64,000 bases of DNA from Marinobacter confluentis (GTDB taxonomy: Bacteria; Pseudomonadota; Gammaproteobacteria; Pseudomonadales; Oleiphilaceae). Location: NCBI RefSeq assembly GCF_004785685.1, contig NZ_SRPF01000001.1, positions 124,001 to 188,000 of the forward strand, written 5' to 3'. The notes beneath the pieces were generated by a model. The model was not told the origin of the DNA. It was given only the letters and a program-made list of their open reading frames with translations, and ran no database searches. The translations under genes and the position numbers were made by a program. Within the stretch, counting starts at the first letter, position 1, and each line of letters starts with the position of its first letter. Shown piece by piece: positions 8,312-15,984 of the stretch.

Positions 8312-8905
8312 TTATTTTCGGCGCACCCCTAACTGAAGCTCTATCTGATACCCCGACCCATTGCGGCTCACCACAGTCCTATTATCGCCAGTGGCCGTCA
8401 GTGAATTCTCCTCAGCAATACGGTAAAGCTCGGCCCAGGCGTCCTGGCTGTCTGAACCGGCCTCGCGGGTCACCGTCAGGCATTGGAAGTCATCCTTCAT
8501 CTGCTTCTGATAACGCGCCAGATTCTGGCCGGAGCCGGTGACCGGGTAGCCCAGTTCCAGCGTGATGTCACCGAATGTGGGCTGTCGCCAATCGGGGAGG
8601 AACAAGGTCAATGGTCCCACGATATCCAGCTTGGCGTTTTTCACCGCCGCTACCGCCACTTTCTGGGCCAGGGGGCGGGTTTGCTCACGGATCTCATTCA
8701 CCGGCATTTCATATTGCCCTGTGAAATAGACTGCCCGTTGAACGGTTTTCAGCATGACCGGCTCATCCCCCAACCTGCTTATTTCTGAAGCATTTGTGTC
8801 GGGACTGCCCGGAGAGGTTGCACAGCCGACCAGACCAGCCAGCATCATTACAAAAACCAATAGCCGCATTCCGCCGGATCCGAGTGCCATGACGGGATAT
8901 CTCAT
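8312..8905 (-). CDS. Small lipoprotein of unknown function (GyrI/SOUL-like fold possible)
   Basis: A 197-residue protein with a lipoprotein signal ending at LVGCATS. The mature part has an alternating strand-helix pattern (PVNEIREQTRPL, FGDITLELGYPVTGSG, YQIELQLGV) that recalls the effector-binding (GyrI-like) fold, but I cannot assign a family. The ATG at 8905 is kept because AAGGCTGAAGAA lies upstream; the in-frame ATG at 8869 would also leave a good signal peptide. It converges on the fasciclin gene and is followed on its own strand by that gene's terminator region. It lies 44 nt downstream of dacB on the same strand. Confidence 0.65.
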   Translation of the reverse strand: MRYPVMALGSGGMRLLVFVMMLAGLVGCATSPGSPDTNASEISRLGDEPVMLKTVQRAVYFTGQYEMPVNEIREQTRPLAQKVAVAAVKNAKLDIVGPLTLFLPDWRQPTFGDITLELGYPVTGSGQNLARYQKQMKDDFQCLTVTREAGSDSQDAWAELYRIAEENSLTATGDNRTVVSRNGSGYQIELQLGVRRK

Positions 8906-8949
8906 AATTCTTCAGCCTTATCCAAAAGCATCGGGTGTAAATGCTGTGT

Positions 8950-10524
8950 TCAGCGGATGATGGTCTTGCTCTCGGCCTGTGACATGGTGGTGCCGGTGGG
9001 CGGCCTGAAGTGAAGTGAATACAGAATGCGGTCGAGCACGGCCTGGCCGTTCCAGGCCGGATCATTGTTTACCATGCCAACAACCGCCCAGGTGGTATTG
9101 GTGTCGTCGCGGGTATAGCCGGCAATCGAGCGAACGTTTTCAAGATAGCCTGTCTTGATTCGGCCTTCGCCATCCATACCAGAGTTCCTGAGCCTGCGTG
9201 CCATGGTGCCATCCAGGCCGATCAATGGCAGTGAGGCCATAAGATCTGCGGAGAAGGGGCTGTTCCAGGCGTGCTGAAGAATCTGCGCGCCCTGGCGGGC
9301 GGTGATCCTGCCGTCGCGGGTCAGCCCGGCGCCATTTTCAATCACCAGGCCTGTGGTGTTGATGCCTTTGGTCTCAAGCCATTCAGTGATTACACGAATG
9401 CCTGCCAGCCTGTCGTCCTGTTCGTCTTCTTTCCGGTTTTCCGCGCCGATGGTCAGCAACAGCTGGCGCGCCATGACGTTGCTGCTCCACTTATTGATGT
9501 CCCGCACCATGGAAACGAGGTCAGGAGAATAAGTGGACAACAGCAGTCGTGCATCTTCGGGCGTGGTTGCCAGGCGGTCTGCACCAACCAGTTCAATGTT
9601 CAGGTCCGCCAGCAGCGAGCGAATCATCGAGGCGGTGTACTGCTCGTGGGGAAGCAGTGAAAGATAGGCCGAGGTTCTGCAGCCTGTCGGCAGTTCGCCA
9701 TTTACTTGGACGGTCACCCGGCCGTCATCGTGGAAGACCGGCTCCCACTCAAAGTAGCGTCGGGCCGGGCAGGGGCCTTCGGCACTGGAGGTGACACGGT
9801 TATCGATGACAACGTCCGTCAGGGCCGGTGCGCTCCAGGCCTGGGTGCCGCGCTCGTCCGAGCGAACCTGGAAGTGAATCAGGTTCAGGTTACTGAGGTA
9901 GGCAGAAGGATGAACCAGGAAGGGCGCGTAGGGGTTGTCGCCGTTGTCCTCGAAGGCTGGTGCATCTGCCGCCAGCCTGAAGACGTCACCGTCCAGCACC
10001 AGGTCACCTTGAATCCGGGTGATGCCCATGCCGCGAAGCTCGCCGAGCGCTGTCCACAGCCGTTCGATGGTCAGTTTCGGGTCGCCGCTCATATCAACGA
10101 ACAGGTTGCCGTTCAGGGTGTCCCCCTGCAGGGTACCATCGGTCAGGAAGCGGGTTTCCCAGTGGTGGCTGGGGCCCAGAAGCTCAAGTGCTGCGTAGGT
10201 GGTGATCAGCTTCATGATTGAGCCGGGGCTCATCAGTTCATCGGCATTGATGTATTGCTCGATGCCTGGGCCATTCAGAGGAATGGCGGCCATGCTCAGG
10301 GCTTCATCACTGTTCAGTGAGCGTGCGGCATAGTCCTGAACCTGGGTGGTCCAGGTCTTGGTGGGTTTGTCGGCGGCCGCAGGGGCATCGCCTGCAACGG
10401 CCGGGGCAAGCATGGCTGTGGACAGCACAAAGCCGGCAAAAATCGCCTTCAACGGGAGCGCTGAGGCGGCGCGACCTGGCTTACCGGTTGCTTGGGATAC
10501 CGGTGTGTTGGCAATTGGCGTCAT
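8950..10524 (-). CDS. dacB: D-alanyl-D-alanine carboxypeptidase/endopeptidase (PBP4)
   Basis: A 524-residue periplasmic penicillin-binding protein of family S13. All three active-site motifs are visible: SIMK in SPGSIMKLITT (nucleophile Ser and general base Lys), SSN in WSSNVMARQ, and KTG in GRIKTGYLENV. It trims the pentapeptide and cleaves D-Ala-mDAP crosslinks in peptidoglycan. The ATG at 10524 is chosen over a TTG 36 nt upstream; it gives a Tat-independent signal peptide with a hydrophobic stretch (AIFAGFVLSTAMLAPAVA). It is somewhat longer than E. coli DacB (477 aa) because of the N-terminal region. It diverges from the GST gene across a 200-nt spacer. Confidence 0.9.
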   Translation of the reverse strand: MTPIANTPVSQATGKPGRAASALPLKAIFAGFVLSTAMLAPAVAGDAPAAADKPTKTWTTQVQDYAARSLNSDEALSMAAIPLNGPGIEQYINADELMSPGSIMKLITTYAALELLGPSHHWETRFLTDGTLQGDTLNGNLFVDMSGDPKLTIERLWTALGELRGMGITRIQGDLVLDGDVFRLAADAPAFEDNGDNPYAPFLVHPSAYLSNLNLIHFQVRSDERGTQAWSAPALTDVVIDNRVTSSAEGPCPARRYFEWEPVFHDDGRVTVQVNGELPTGCRTSAYLSLLPHEQYTASMIRSLLADLNIELVGADRLATTPEDARLLLSTYSPDLVSMVRDINKWSSNVMARQLLLTIGAENRKEDEQDDRLAGIRVITEWLETKGINTTGLVIENGAGLTRDGRITARQGAQILQHAWNSPFSADLMASLPLIGLDGTMARRLRNSGMDGEGRIKTGYLENVRSIAGYTRDDTNTTWAVVGMVNNDPAWNGQAVLDRILYSLHFRPPTGTTMSQAESKTIIR

Positions 10525-10724
10525 GATGTGCAGGCCTGATGATGTCCGATAGGTTAACAATAGCCCATATTGTTTCAGCGTACTATGTGGTTTGCCTCTA
10601 CATGACGTTAAAAATTGGCAGTAGTGGCGTTGTTTATATTGCGGTTTCGTTACCTTGTGTAAGCTGCCCTGTTAGGCTTGTCAGGTTATCTGGAACGCTC
10701 GCTCTGTTGAAAAAGGATTCATCA

Positions 10725-11495
10725 ATGATCAATGCGATTACCCATAATCTGAATGTATTGGGGTCTGTGACCACATCGTCGCTGTCGGCCTGGCGGGGCT
10801 GCCTTGTGGTTCGGCAGGTGCCGCAGCCGGCAAAACCGCTGGTGCTGTTCGATATTGAGGCCTGCCCCTATTGTCGCCGGGTGCGAGAGGCGCTGACGGC
10901 GCTGCATCTGGATGTTGAGATCCGGCCCTGTCCGAAAGGCGGCCGCAAGTTCCGTAGTCAGGCGGAAGCCCTGGGCGGCAAGCAGCAATTTCCGCTGTTA
11001 TCCGATGAAAACACTGGCACGGTGATGTATGAGTCCACCGATATTGTGGACTATCTGTTCCAGACCTATGCCAAACGCCCGGTACCAAAATACTATCGTT
11101 CGAAAGTGTATCAGCCGGCATTGGGTTCGTTGGCGTCAGCCGCCAGTGTCATGCGCGGGTTGTGGGCCAGTCCGGCGAAGGCGGTGGGCCAGCCGCTTCA
11201 TCTGTGGAGTTTCGAGGGCAGCCCCTATTCACGCCTGGTGCGGGAACGGCTGTGTGAGCTGGAGGTGCCCTATACTCTTCATAACCTGGGCAAGGAGCAC
11301 TGGACGGAGGTAGGGCCGGCGAAGCAGCGCCTCAAGCCCGGTCCCTATACGCCGATTCCGGGTGGCAAGCGGGATGAGTTTTTCCAGATTCACAAGCGGG
11401 TTCAGGTACCTTATCTGGAGGACCCTAATACCGGGGAACGGCTGTTTGAGTCTGCGCGGATTCTTAAGTATCTGAATTCTCAGTACGGGAACTGA
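10725..11495 (+). CDS. Tandem glutaredoxin/GST N-terminal domain protein
   Basis: A 256-residue protein built from two thioredoxin-fold GST N-terminal domains in tandem. The first has a full redox motif CPYC (LFDIEACPYCRRV). The second has SPYS at the same place (SFEGSPYSRLVRERL), so both cysteines are replaced by Ser. Both copies keep the VPYLED / FPLLSD cis-Pro region and the E-S motif (MYESTDIVDYL, LFESARILKYL). No all-helical GST C-terminal domain is present. The ATG at 10725 follows AAAAAGGA; the longer open frame to 10539 is not protein-like. A glutathione-linked redox role is likely and the partner is unknown. Confidence 0.82.
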   Translation: MINAITHNLNVLGSVTTSSLSAWRGCLVVRQVPQPAKPLVLFDIEACPYCRRVREALTALHLDVEIRPCPKGGRKFRSQAEALGGKQQFPLLSDENTGTVMYESTDIVDYLFQTYAKRPVPKYYRSKVYQPALGSLASAASVMRGLWASPAKAVGQPLHLWSFEGSPYSRLVRERLCELEVPYTLHNLGKEHWTEVGPAKQRLKPGPYTPIPGGKRDEFFQIHKRVQVPYLEDPNTGERLFESARILKYLNSQYGN

Positions 11496-11527
11496 GCCTG
11501 TTTCAGGACTGTCACCAATGGTGCTTT

Positions 11528-11636
11528 GTGCAGGTAGTTACTTCCTTTTCCGGACACGCCGTGAACCCATCCATGGGGGCTCGGCATTGCCATCCATGGC
11601 AATGCACGGTCCGTAAAAGGAAGTAACTACCTGCAC
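11528..11636. repeat. Intergenic palindromic element, copy C
   Basis: Arms 11528-11555 and 11609-11636 are 28 nt each and pair with one mismatch. The 53-nt loop (11556-11608) holds two smaller hairpins with the same ATCCAT loop: ACCCATCCATGGGG and CATTGCCATCCATGGCAATG. The loop order matches copies A and D and the reverse strand of copy B, but the arm sequence is unrelated to copies B and D over most of its length. No T-run follows. It lies between two genes on the plus strand. Confidence 0.9.
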
Positions 11637-11691
11637 CTTCTGGCCTCGTGCTATTCGCCGTTTGAGGCCCTGCGCTTTTGGAGGCACACGG

Positions 11692-12621
11692 ATGGTTCTG
11701 GATAGACGTAAATTTCTTATTGGTGCTGGCCTGACCGGCCTGGCCCTCAATTCCTCCTTCCTGTTCGCAAACTCCGGATCAACACCGGACTCGTCCCCGA
11801 TTACCCGCAACATCCCCGGAACCGAGGAGGCGATTCCGGCCATTGGCATGGGTACCTGGATTACCTTCAACGTTGGCGGGGATCCGGCGCTGATTGAGCA
11901 GCGCACGCAGGTGCTGAAAACCTTCTTTGACCAGGGCGGTACCCTTGTGGATGGGTCGCCGATGTATGGCACCGCGTCTGATGTAGTTGGTGAAGCACTG
12001 GACAGGTTGGGTGCCAGGGACCGACTGTTTGCGGCCACCAAGATCTGGACCAGTGATGAATCTGCCACACGTCAGGAGGCTGAGCGGTCTGGGCGCCGGT
12101 GGGGGGTGGAACAGTTTGATTTGCTGCAGGTTCACAACCTGAGGGGTTGGCAGGGGCATCTTGAGACCCTGAAAGCGATGAAGGCCGAAGGGCAGGTTCG
12201 GTACATCGGGATTACCACGTCTCACGGTCGCCGGCATCGGGAGTTTGCGCAGATCATGGAGCGCGAGCCCATCGACTTTGTGCAGTTGACCTACAATGTT
12301 CTGGACCGCGAGGCCGAGGATCGTCTGTTGCCGCTGGCCCAGGAAAGGGGAATTGCGGTGATCGTGAATCGGCCGTTCCAGGGTGGTTCCCTGTTTGGAC
12401 GCTATCAGTCCGAGCCGCTGCCGGATTGGGCGGGCGACGCCGGTGTTTCTAACTGGGCAGAGTTTTTTCTCAAGTACATTATTTCCCATCCCGCGGTGAC
12501 CTGTGCCATTCCGGCGACGACCAGTGTTGAGCATATGAAAGAGAACATGGGCGCGCTTTACGGTGCTCTGCCGGGCGCCCAGCAGCGGCAGAAGATGGCG
12601 GATTACGTGAGGTCGCTGTGA
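11692..12621 (+). CDS. Tat-exported aldo/keto reductase
   Basis: A 309-residue protein with a twin-arginine signal (DRRKFLIGAGLTGLAL) followed by an AKR (beta/alpha)8 barrel. The catalytic tetrad can be placed: Asp in LVDGSPMYG, Tyr in the same segment, Lys in AATKIW and His in LLQVHN. The ATG at 11692 follows GGAGG at 11680; a longer in-frame GTG start would bury the Tat motif. An NADPH-type enzyme with an export signal is unusual, but such proteins are annotated in many Proteobacteria. The stop overlaps the start of the next gene by 4 nt (GTGA), so the two are coupled. Confidence 0.88.
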   Translation: MVLDRRKFLIGAGLTGLALNSSFLFANSGSTPDSSPITRNIPGTEEAIPAIGMGTWITFNVGGDPALIEQRTQVLKTFFDQGGTLVDGSPMYGTASDVVGEALDRLGARDRLFAATKIWTSDESATRQEAERSGRRWGVEQFDLLQVHNLRGWQGHLETLKAMKAEGQVRYIGITTSHGRRHREFAQIMEREPIDFVQLTYNVLDREAEDRLLPLAQERGIAVIVNRPFQGGSLFGRYQSEPLPDWAGDAGVSNWAEFFLKYIISHPAVTCAIPATTSVEHMKENMGALYGALPGAQQRQKMADYVRSL

Positions 12622-13310
12622 GTGGGGCTGGCTGGCTGAGCTACTCGCTCGAAGATTTCATTATGTTCGGGCCGCAGGTGTTTCTGCGGCTTTTTGTTCG
12701 GATAAATCAGGATCTCTGGCCCTGGCCATTGCTGGCGGTGTTGGCTGGTATTCTGGTGCCCATGCTGTTGCTTAGCCAGAAGTCAGCGCCAAGGCGAGTG
12801 GCACTGGGGCTGGCTTCGGTGGCCTTGGTGACCAGTGGCTACGGTTTTCTGGTGGGGTATTTCGGGCCGATCAACTGGCCAGCGCTCTGGTTCGGCTGGG
12901 GATTCGTGCTGCAGGGTGTTTTGCTTGGGTCCTTTATGCTCTTTGGAGGGGCTCCGCCATCCAGGTGGCTCGATTCGAAGTCTGCCGGTTACTGGCTGGC
13001 CGGCTTATGGTTAGCGGCTGTTCTGGCCTTGCCCTGGTTAACCGTTGCTGAATCCGGTGACTGGAAAGCAGTGGGGCTGTTTGGCCTGGCGCCAGGTACC
13101 ACGGCGGCGGCCGGCGTGCTGCTAGCGGGATCTTTGCCGGGGTTCTGGCGCTGGCTTTACCTGGCGGTTCCGTTTTTTTGGAGCCTGTTCAGCGCGGCCA
13201 CCTTCTGGTCCCTGCAGACCTGGTGGTTGCTGGGCCTGCCTGTGGCCACGCTGATACTGTCCTTTCTTGCCTTCCGGCTCAGTCCCAGTTGGGCGCGAAG
13301 CCGGGGTTAG
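12618..13310 (+). CDS. Multi-pass membrane protein (DUF6064-like)
   Basis: A 230-residue integral membrane protein with about seven hydrophobic segments. The N-terminal pattern SLEDFIMFGPQVFLRLF..NQDLWPWPLL resembles DUF6064 proteins (family assignment tentative). The GTG start at 12618 overlaps the aldo/keto reductase stop, so the two are probably translated together. An internal ATG at 12663 is an alternative start. The last 32 nt overlap the 3' end of the convergent dkgB gene. The function is unknown; the operon partner suggests an envelope-linked reductive activity, without evidence. Confidence 0.72.
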   Translation: MSGAGWLSYSLEDFIMFGPQVFLRLFVRINQDLWPWPLLAVLAGILVPMLLLSQKSAPRRVALGLASVALVTSGYGFLVGYFGPINWPALWFGWGFVLQGVLLGSFMLFGGAPPSRWLDSKSAGYWLAGLWLAAVLALPWLTVAESGDWKAVGLFGLAPGTTAAAGVLLAGSLPGFWRWLYLAVPFFWSLFSAATFWSLQTWWLLGLPVATLILSFLAFRLSPSWARSRG

Positions 13311-14088
13311 CAATCCGCTCATTGCGGTCCAGCCTGTCGATCTGTGCGATCTCATCGGCGGTCAGTTCAACCTGCAAGGCTTCCAGGTTGGCCTTCTGAT
13401 GAGTGGCCCTGGTGGAAGAGGGAATCACTACCACCCCGCGCGATGCGACCCACGCCAGTGCGACCTGGGCCGGCGTCAGGTTGCGGGCCTCGGCAATGCG
13501 TATCAGCGTTTCATCTTCCATGACCTTGCCCACGGCCAGTGGCATGTAGCCAGTCACGGTGATGCCCAGCTTCTGCGCGTGCTCAACCACTTTGCGGTTA
13601 GCCAGGAATGGATGCACTTCTACCTGATTGGTGGCAATGGCGCCTTCGCCGAGAATGCGGACGGCCTGGTCCATCTGGGCGCAGGTGAAGTTGGACATGC
13701 CAATATGGCGGGTCAGTCCTTCGCGCTGGGCGTCTCTCAGGGCGCCCAGGTATTCCTCCATGGGCACCTTGTCGTCCGGTGATGGCCAGTGGATCAGGGT
13801 CAGGTCGACGTGGTCGGTTTTTAGCCGGGCAAGGCTGTCGTGAAGGCTGTTGATCAGGTCACTCTTTTCCAAATGATCGTGCCACACCTTGGTCGTCAGA
13901 AAGATCTCGCGGCGGGGAATGCCGCTGGAGGTAATGCCGTCGCCGACTTCGGACTCGTTCTCGTACATCTGGGCGGTGTCGATATGGCGGTAGCCCAGTG
14001 AAAGTGCGCTCTTAACCGCTTCTCTGGCGTCGTTTCCTTTCAGACGAAAGGTGCCCATGCCAATTCCGGGAATCTCGCTGTCTGTCAT
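13279..14088 (-). CDS. dkgB: 2,5-didehydrogluconate reductase-type aldo/keto reductase DkgB
   Basis: A 269-residue cytosolic AKR5-type enzyme, very close in pattern to E. coli DkgB (267 aa) from GMGTFRLK at the N-terminus to the FAPNWD C-terminus. The catalytic tetrad is Asp/Tyr in HIDTAQMYENE, Lys in LTTKVWHD and His in LIHWPSP. The NADPH-binding IPSSTRATHQKANL is present. It reduces 2,5-diketogluconate, methylglyoxal and related aldehydes with NADPH. Its 3' end overlaps the convergent membrane-protein gene by 32 nt, so the two transcripts are antisense at their ends. Confidence 0.9.
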   Translation of the reverse strand: MTDSEIPGIGMGTFRLKGNDAREAVKSALSLGYRHIDTAQMYENESEVGDGITSSGIPRREIFLTTKVWHDHLEKSDLINSLHDSLARLKTDHVDLTLIHWPSPDDKVPMEEYLGALRDAQREGLTRHIGMSNFTCAQMDQAVRILGEGAIATNQVEVHPFLANRKVVEHAQKLGITVTGYMPLAVGKVMEDETLIRIAEARNLTPAQVALAWVASRGVVVIPSSTRATHQKANLEALQVELTADEIAQIDRLDRNERIANPGFAPNWD

Positions 14089-14228
14089 TCTGGTCTCCTT
14101 AACTTAAAAGGCCAAGCTACTAATGATCGTATCTACACCCTACGTGGATTCGGCTGACTGGTTCTTCAAGTGGGCCACAGTTATCATACTGCGCTTCAGC
14201 TCAAGCAGTTCAGAGAAAAGGTGGAATT

Positions 14229-14642
14229 ATGATCTCCGGCCATTGCCTGTGCGGCAACGTCAGCTTTGAATACGATGGCCCGCTGGGGCCGGTGGCGTTG
14301 TGTCATTGCAGCCAGTGCCGCCGCGCCCATGGCAGCGCCTTTTCGGCCAGCGCACCGGTTCAAAAGATTCGTTTCCGCTGGACGTCCGGAGAGCAGGACA
14401 TTCGTGAGTACGAATCACGCCCGGGCAAATACCGGGCGTTCTGCGGCAACTGTGGCAGCCCGCTTTACAGCCGGGTGGATGCTATTCCCGGCATCCTCCG
14501 CCTGCGCGTGGGAATGATTAACGAGGCGCTCGGCAAAGGCCCGGCGCAACACGTCTTTGTTGGCTCGAAATCCGACTGGTTCGAGATTACCGATGATATT
14601 CCCCAGTTCGAGAAAACCGAGAGAACCAACGACCCGAACTGA
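14229..14642 (+). CDS. GFA / CENP-V domain protein
   Basis: A 137-residue member of the GFA (glutathione-dependent formaldehyde-activating-like) family. The zinc ligands are visible as CLCGNVSFEY near the N-terminus, CHCSQCRRAHGSAF, and FCGNCGSPLYS. Most members are of unknown activity, and the formaldehyde reaction is disputed for the family. AAGGTGGA precedes the ATG. The gene ends 8 nt from the stop of the convergent PQQ sugar dehydrogenase gene, with no terminator hairpin between them. Confidence 0.87.
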   Translation: MISGHCLCGNVSFEYDGPLGPVALCHCSQCRRAHGSAFSASAPVQKIRFRWTSGEQDIREYESRPGKYRAFCGNCGSPLYSRVDAIPGILRLRVGMINEALGKGPAQHVFVGSKSDWFEITDDIPQFEKTERTNDPN

Positions 14643-14649
14643 CGTCAGT

Positions 14650-15771
14650 TCAGTCCGCCGGTACGACCCGGTAGACCTTGCCATTGCCGGCATCGGTCAA
14701 TAGCCACAAAGCGCCATCCGGCCCCATTCTCACATCCCGGATGCGCTCTCCCAGATCAACTAGCAGGTCTTCCTCTTCCACCAGGTCCTTGCCATCAAAC
14801 CGCAGGCGCACCAGTTTCTGGAGTTTCAGGGCACCGACAAACAGGTCCCCCTGCCAGGCGGAAAACAGGTCACCGGTGTAAAAGGCCATGCCAGATGGCG
14901 CAATGGACGGATCCCAGTAGTGAAGGGGGTCGGTTACACCGTCCATGGTGGTTTTATCGGAAATCGGGAAACCGCTGTATGCGATGCCGTAGGTTACGTC
15001 CGGCCACCCGTAGTTATCACCGGCATTGATGATGTTCACTTCGTCACCGCCCCGCGGGCCGTGTTCATGGGTCCAGATATCGCCAGTTTCCGGGTGACGG
15101 GTCATGCCCTGTATGTTGCGGTTGCCATAGGTGAAGAAAGTATCATTCACTGAGCCATCCTCAAGGAAGGGATTCCCCGGCGCCGGGTCGCCATTAACCG
15201 TGATGCGGTGCACCCCGCCTGCGTCGTCAGCGGTGTCCTGGGCGCGCGGCTTGTCGCCCCTGTCCCCAACCGACACATACAGATTGCCATCGGTATCGAA
15301 CTCCATCCTGCCCGCAAAATGCCGGGAGGTTCCGCTGCGGGGAAGAGCTTCGAAAATCACGTCAACGTTCCGCAACTGCTGCCCGTCGAATTCCGCACGC
15401 GCGACCCGGGTGGTCATTCCCGCATTGTTCCTGTGGGCGTAGCTCAGAAACAGGGTCTGGTTGTCAGCGAACTGCGGGTGCAAAAGCACGTCCAGCAGAC
15501 CACCCTGGCCGGCAACCACCAGTTCAGGAACACCTGAAATGGGATCTGGTTGAAGCTCACCGTTTTCAATCAGCCGCAGGCGACCGGCCCGTTCAGTGAC
15601 CAGCTGAGAGCCGTCTGGCAGGAATGCAAGGCTCCAGGGATGCTCCAGGCCCTGCGCAACGGTTTCAAGCCGGAAATCGGCTTTATCGGACGAGAACGTC
15701 CGGTCGGCCAATGCGGGTGCCGAGACCAGGACAAAGCTCAGGGTTAGGGCCAAGCGGGAACAGGTAAGCAT
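14650..15771 (-). CDS. PQQ-dependent aldose sugar dehydrogenase (YliI-like)
   Basis: A 373-residue periplasmic enzyme with a cleavable signal (LALTLSFVLVSAPALA). It has the six-bladed beta-propeller signature of soluble PQQ sugar dehydrogenases: GLEHPWSLAFLPDG, the active-site His in FAGRMEFD..LYVSVGDRGD, ThhEHGPRGGDEVN-type residues in WTHEHGPRGGDE, and NYGWPDVTYGIAYSG. It should oxidise the C1 of aldoses in the periplasm and pass electrons to the respiratory chain. Length is normal for the YliI/Asd group. The spacer of about 210 nt to the TonB receptor gene holds a Fur-like box on the far side. Confidence 0.9.
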   Translation of the reverse strand: MLTCSRLALTLSFVLVSAPALADRTFSSDKADFRLETVAQGLEHPWSLAFLPDGSQLVTERAGRLRLIENGELQPDPISGVPELVVAGQGGLLDVLLHPQFADNQTLFLSYAHRNNAGMTTRVARAEFDGQQLRNVDVIFEALPRSGTSRHFAGRMEFDTDGNLYVSVGDRGDKPRAQDTADDAGGVHRITVNGDPAPGNPFLEDGSVNDTFFTYGNRNIQGMTRHPETGDIWTHEHGPRGGDEVNIINAGDNYGWPDVTYGIAYSGFPISDKTTMDGVTDPLHYWDPSIAPSGMAFYTGDLFSAWQGDLFVGALKLQKLVRLRFDGKDLVEEEDLLVDLGERIRDVRMGPDGALWLLTDAGNGKVYRVVPAD

Positions 15772-15915
15772 GGAGCCTCCGTTATTTTTAGGAACATTGG
15801 GCTGTGAATCTGGTTGCCAGAGTTTGAGGGTAGCAGTCTCGATGAGTTCCCACGACTAACGCTGCCAGCCAAACCTATCTAGGGGCAGGCAAGGGTTTTG
15901 GATTGTTTTATTTTA

Positions 15916-15934
15916 AATAAGAACGATTCGTATT
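15916..15934. promoter_or_regulatory. Fur-like box before the TonB receptor gene
   Basis: AATAAGAACGATTCGTATT is an AT-rich imperfect palindrome that fits the Fur consensus at about half of its positions. It lies 51 nt before the receptor start, in a promoter-like AT-rich stretch. Confidence 0.6.
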
Positions 15935-15984
15935 ATTATGCGCAAATAGCATGAATCATCCTGATATTCCAAACGGAGAAAACG

